64,000 nt of DNA from Pipra filicauda (lineage: Eukaryota > Chordata > Aves > Passeriformes > Pipridae), in assembly GCF_003945595.2 (NCBI RefSeq), contig NW_024104661.1, positions 157,876 to 221,875 of the forward strand, read 5' to 3'. Positions 62,430 through 64,000 of the stretch are shown here, piece by piece (position 1 is the stretch's first letter; the number at the start of each line of letters is the position of its first letter). The translations under genes were made by a program, and so were the position numbers. The notes below the pieces were generated by a model. The model saw only the letters and a program-made list of their open reading frames with translations, was not told where the DNA came from and made no database searches.

Positions 62430-63275
62430 TGGGAGTGTTGATCTACTGGAGGGTAGGAAGGCTTTGCAGAGGGCTCTGGACAGGCTGGGTTGAAAGGCTG
62501 TGACCAACAGTATGAGGTTCAACAAGGCCGAGTCCTGCACTTCAGCCACAACAACCCCATGCAGTGCTACAGGCTGGGGGAAGAGCGGCTGAAAAGTGGC
62601 CCAGTGGAAAAGGACGTGGGGGTGCTGGTCCACAGCTGGCTGGACATGAGCCAGCGTGTGCCCAGGTGGCCAAGAAGGCCAATGGTGTCCTGGTCTGTAT
62701 CAGAAATAGTGTGGCCAGCAGGACCAGGGCAGTGATTGACCCCCTATAGTCGGCACTGGTGAGGCCACACACCAAGTGCTGTGTCCAGTTTGGGCCCCTC
62801 ACTGCAACAAAGACATTGAGGTGCTGGAGTATGTCCAGACAAGGGCAGTGGAGCTGGGGAAGGGTCTGGAGCACAAGTTCTATGAAAAATGGTTGAAGGA
62901 GCTGGGGTTGTTTAGCCTGGAGAAAAGGAGGCTCAGGGGAGACCTCATCACTCTCTACAACTACCTGAAAGGAGGTTGTAGCCAGGTGGGTGTTGACCCT
63001 TTCTCTCAGGTAACTAGGGATAAGAGGAGGGGACATAGCCTCCAGCTGCGCCAGGGGAGGTTCAGGTTGGACATCAGAAAGAATTCCTTCACAGAAAGGG
63101 TTGTATAACATTGGAACAGGCTGCCCAGGGAGGTGGTGGTGGTGTCATCATCCCTGGGAGTGTTCAAGAAATGACTGGACATGGCACTCATATCATAGTC
63201 AAGTTGACAAGGTGATAATCACTCAAAGGTTGGATGATCTCAGAGGTCTTTTCCAACCTAATTGATTCTATGATA
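62430..63275 (+). mobile_element. CR1 LINE, long 3' copy (about 850 bp)
   Basis: The + strand reads the end of CR1 ORF2 in pieces ([39 protein letters not shown]). It ends in ttttccaacctaattgattc and tatgata. Stops and frameshifts make it non-functional. Antisense open frames here are shadows. Confidence 0.92.
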
Positions 63276-64000
63276 TCTGTAGAGTAACCAAATACTACCT
63301 TGCATTTTGGGGTGTGTTTGGTGTCCCCTTTGGCTGGGGGTGGCCAATTCAAGCCCTTGTATAACAATTCTTGCTTTTATCAGCCTGTAGTATTTTGTTC
63401 GCTCTTGTGTTAGAAAGTGTCATGTCTTTGTTCTGTAAGTTGTTAGATGGCAAGTCTTGCTTGAGGACTATTCCCAGGAGAACCTGAAACAATCCTTCCA
63501 AAGTCTGCCATCTGTTTGAGAGGGATCTGGCAGCATTTGCTTCACTATGGCTTCCCCACTGACTGGGAGGAGCAAAATTAATTAGGTTAATACTAATTAT
63601 ATGTAACTGTGAGCAAACTGGCCATCTTTGCTGCGTGGCTGTTAACTTCAAGTCTTTGGAATATGCAGCACAAGGCTGAGAGATGGGCCACAACCTGTGT
63701 TCACAGAGCTTTTTTTTATTGGTTTTGTTTGCAAACTTAGTGCTCTCTTCTTTGGAGAACATACACCTTATTAAGAAAATTAAATAATATTCCCAAACAC
63801 TGGAAATTGTTTTCTTCTGTGGAGCAGCATAACAACATTCCAATAGCACTGTGCAGTTTGAAAGAAGAAATAAGAGTATTCTCTTTGTTACTAGAAATAC
63901 TTGAACACTACCCTAAGTTATGTTCCACTGTTTGGTTTATTAAACTGTTTTTACATGTCACACTAGCTTACTTGCTTCAGATGAGTGGATTTTCTCACTG
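63276..64000. other. Intergenic DNA at the window's right edge
   Basis: Nothing recognisable; the minus-strand open frame at 63349-63849 has no domain or family signal that I know. Confidence 0.4.

Noticed and set aside
62542..63111. Open frame of 189 codons on the - strand
   Set aside because: It is antisense to the CR1 copy at 62430-63275.
1..64000. CRISPR array, operon, phage or bacterial system
   Set aside because: Spliced vertebrate genes and avian retroelements account for the window; no regularly spaced repeats were seen.

Overview
The window is nuclear DNA from a bird, most likely a passerine (songbird). Genes are split into many short exons with GT-AG borders. Two CpG islands stand in an otherwise AT-rich background. 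The repeats are CR1 LINE 3' ends, an avian LTR, and a tRNA-Ile-headed SINE with a CR1-like tail of the type known from passerines (TguSINE1). There are no bacterial or viral genes.

Three protein-coding genes can be assembled. (1) Positions 1-26085, + strand: the 3' fourteen coding exons of an MGAT4-family N-acetylglucosaminyltransferase, called MGAT4D from its position next to CLGN. Its 5' end lies left of the window. (2) CpG island 28060-28860 and CDS 33389-52597, + strand: the complete calmegin gene CLGN, fourteen coding exons, 617 residues. It has a signal peptide, lectin domain, four plus four P-domain repeats, one membrane segment and an acidic, then basic, cytosolic tail. (3) CDS 57600-58508, - strand, with its CpG island at 58840-59440: SCOC, a short coiled-coil Golgi protein of 82 residues. 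The order MGAT4D-CLGN-SCOC matches the block I know from mammals (human 4q31.1), with CLGN and SCOC convergent.

Functionally, MGAT4D (Golgi, N-glycan branching family) and CLGN (ER glycoprotein chaperone) both act on glycoproteins in the secretory pathway, and both are mainly testis genes in mammals. SCOC works at the Golgi in trafficking and autophagy. The right end, about 59.7-64 kb, holds only intergenic DNA and one long CR1 copy. The window contains no undescribed system that I can support. The best leads are the intact EDD motif in the MGAT4D-like protein, a possible longer SCOC N-terminus starting in the CpG island, a 24-base in-frame duplication in the CLGN tail, and the CCAAT-rich CLGN promoter.
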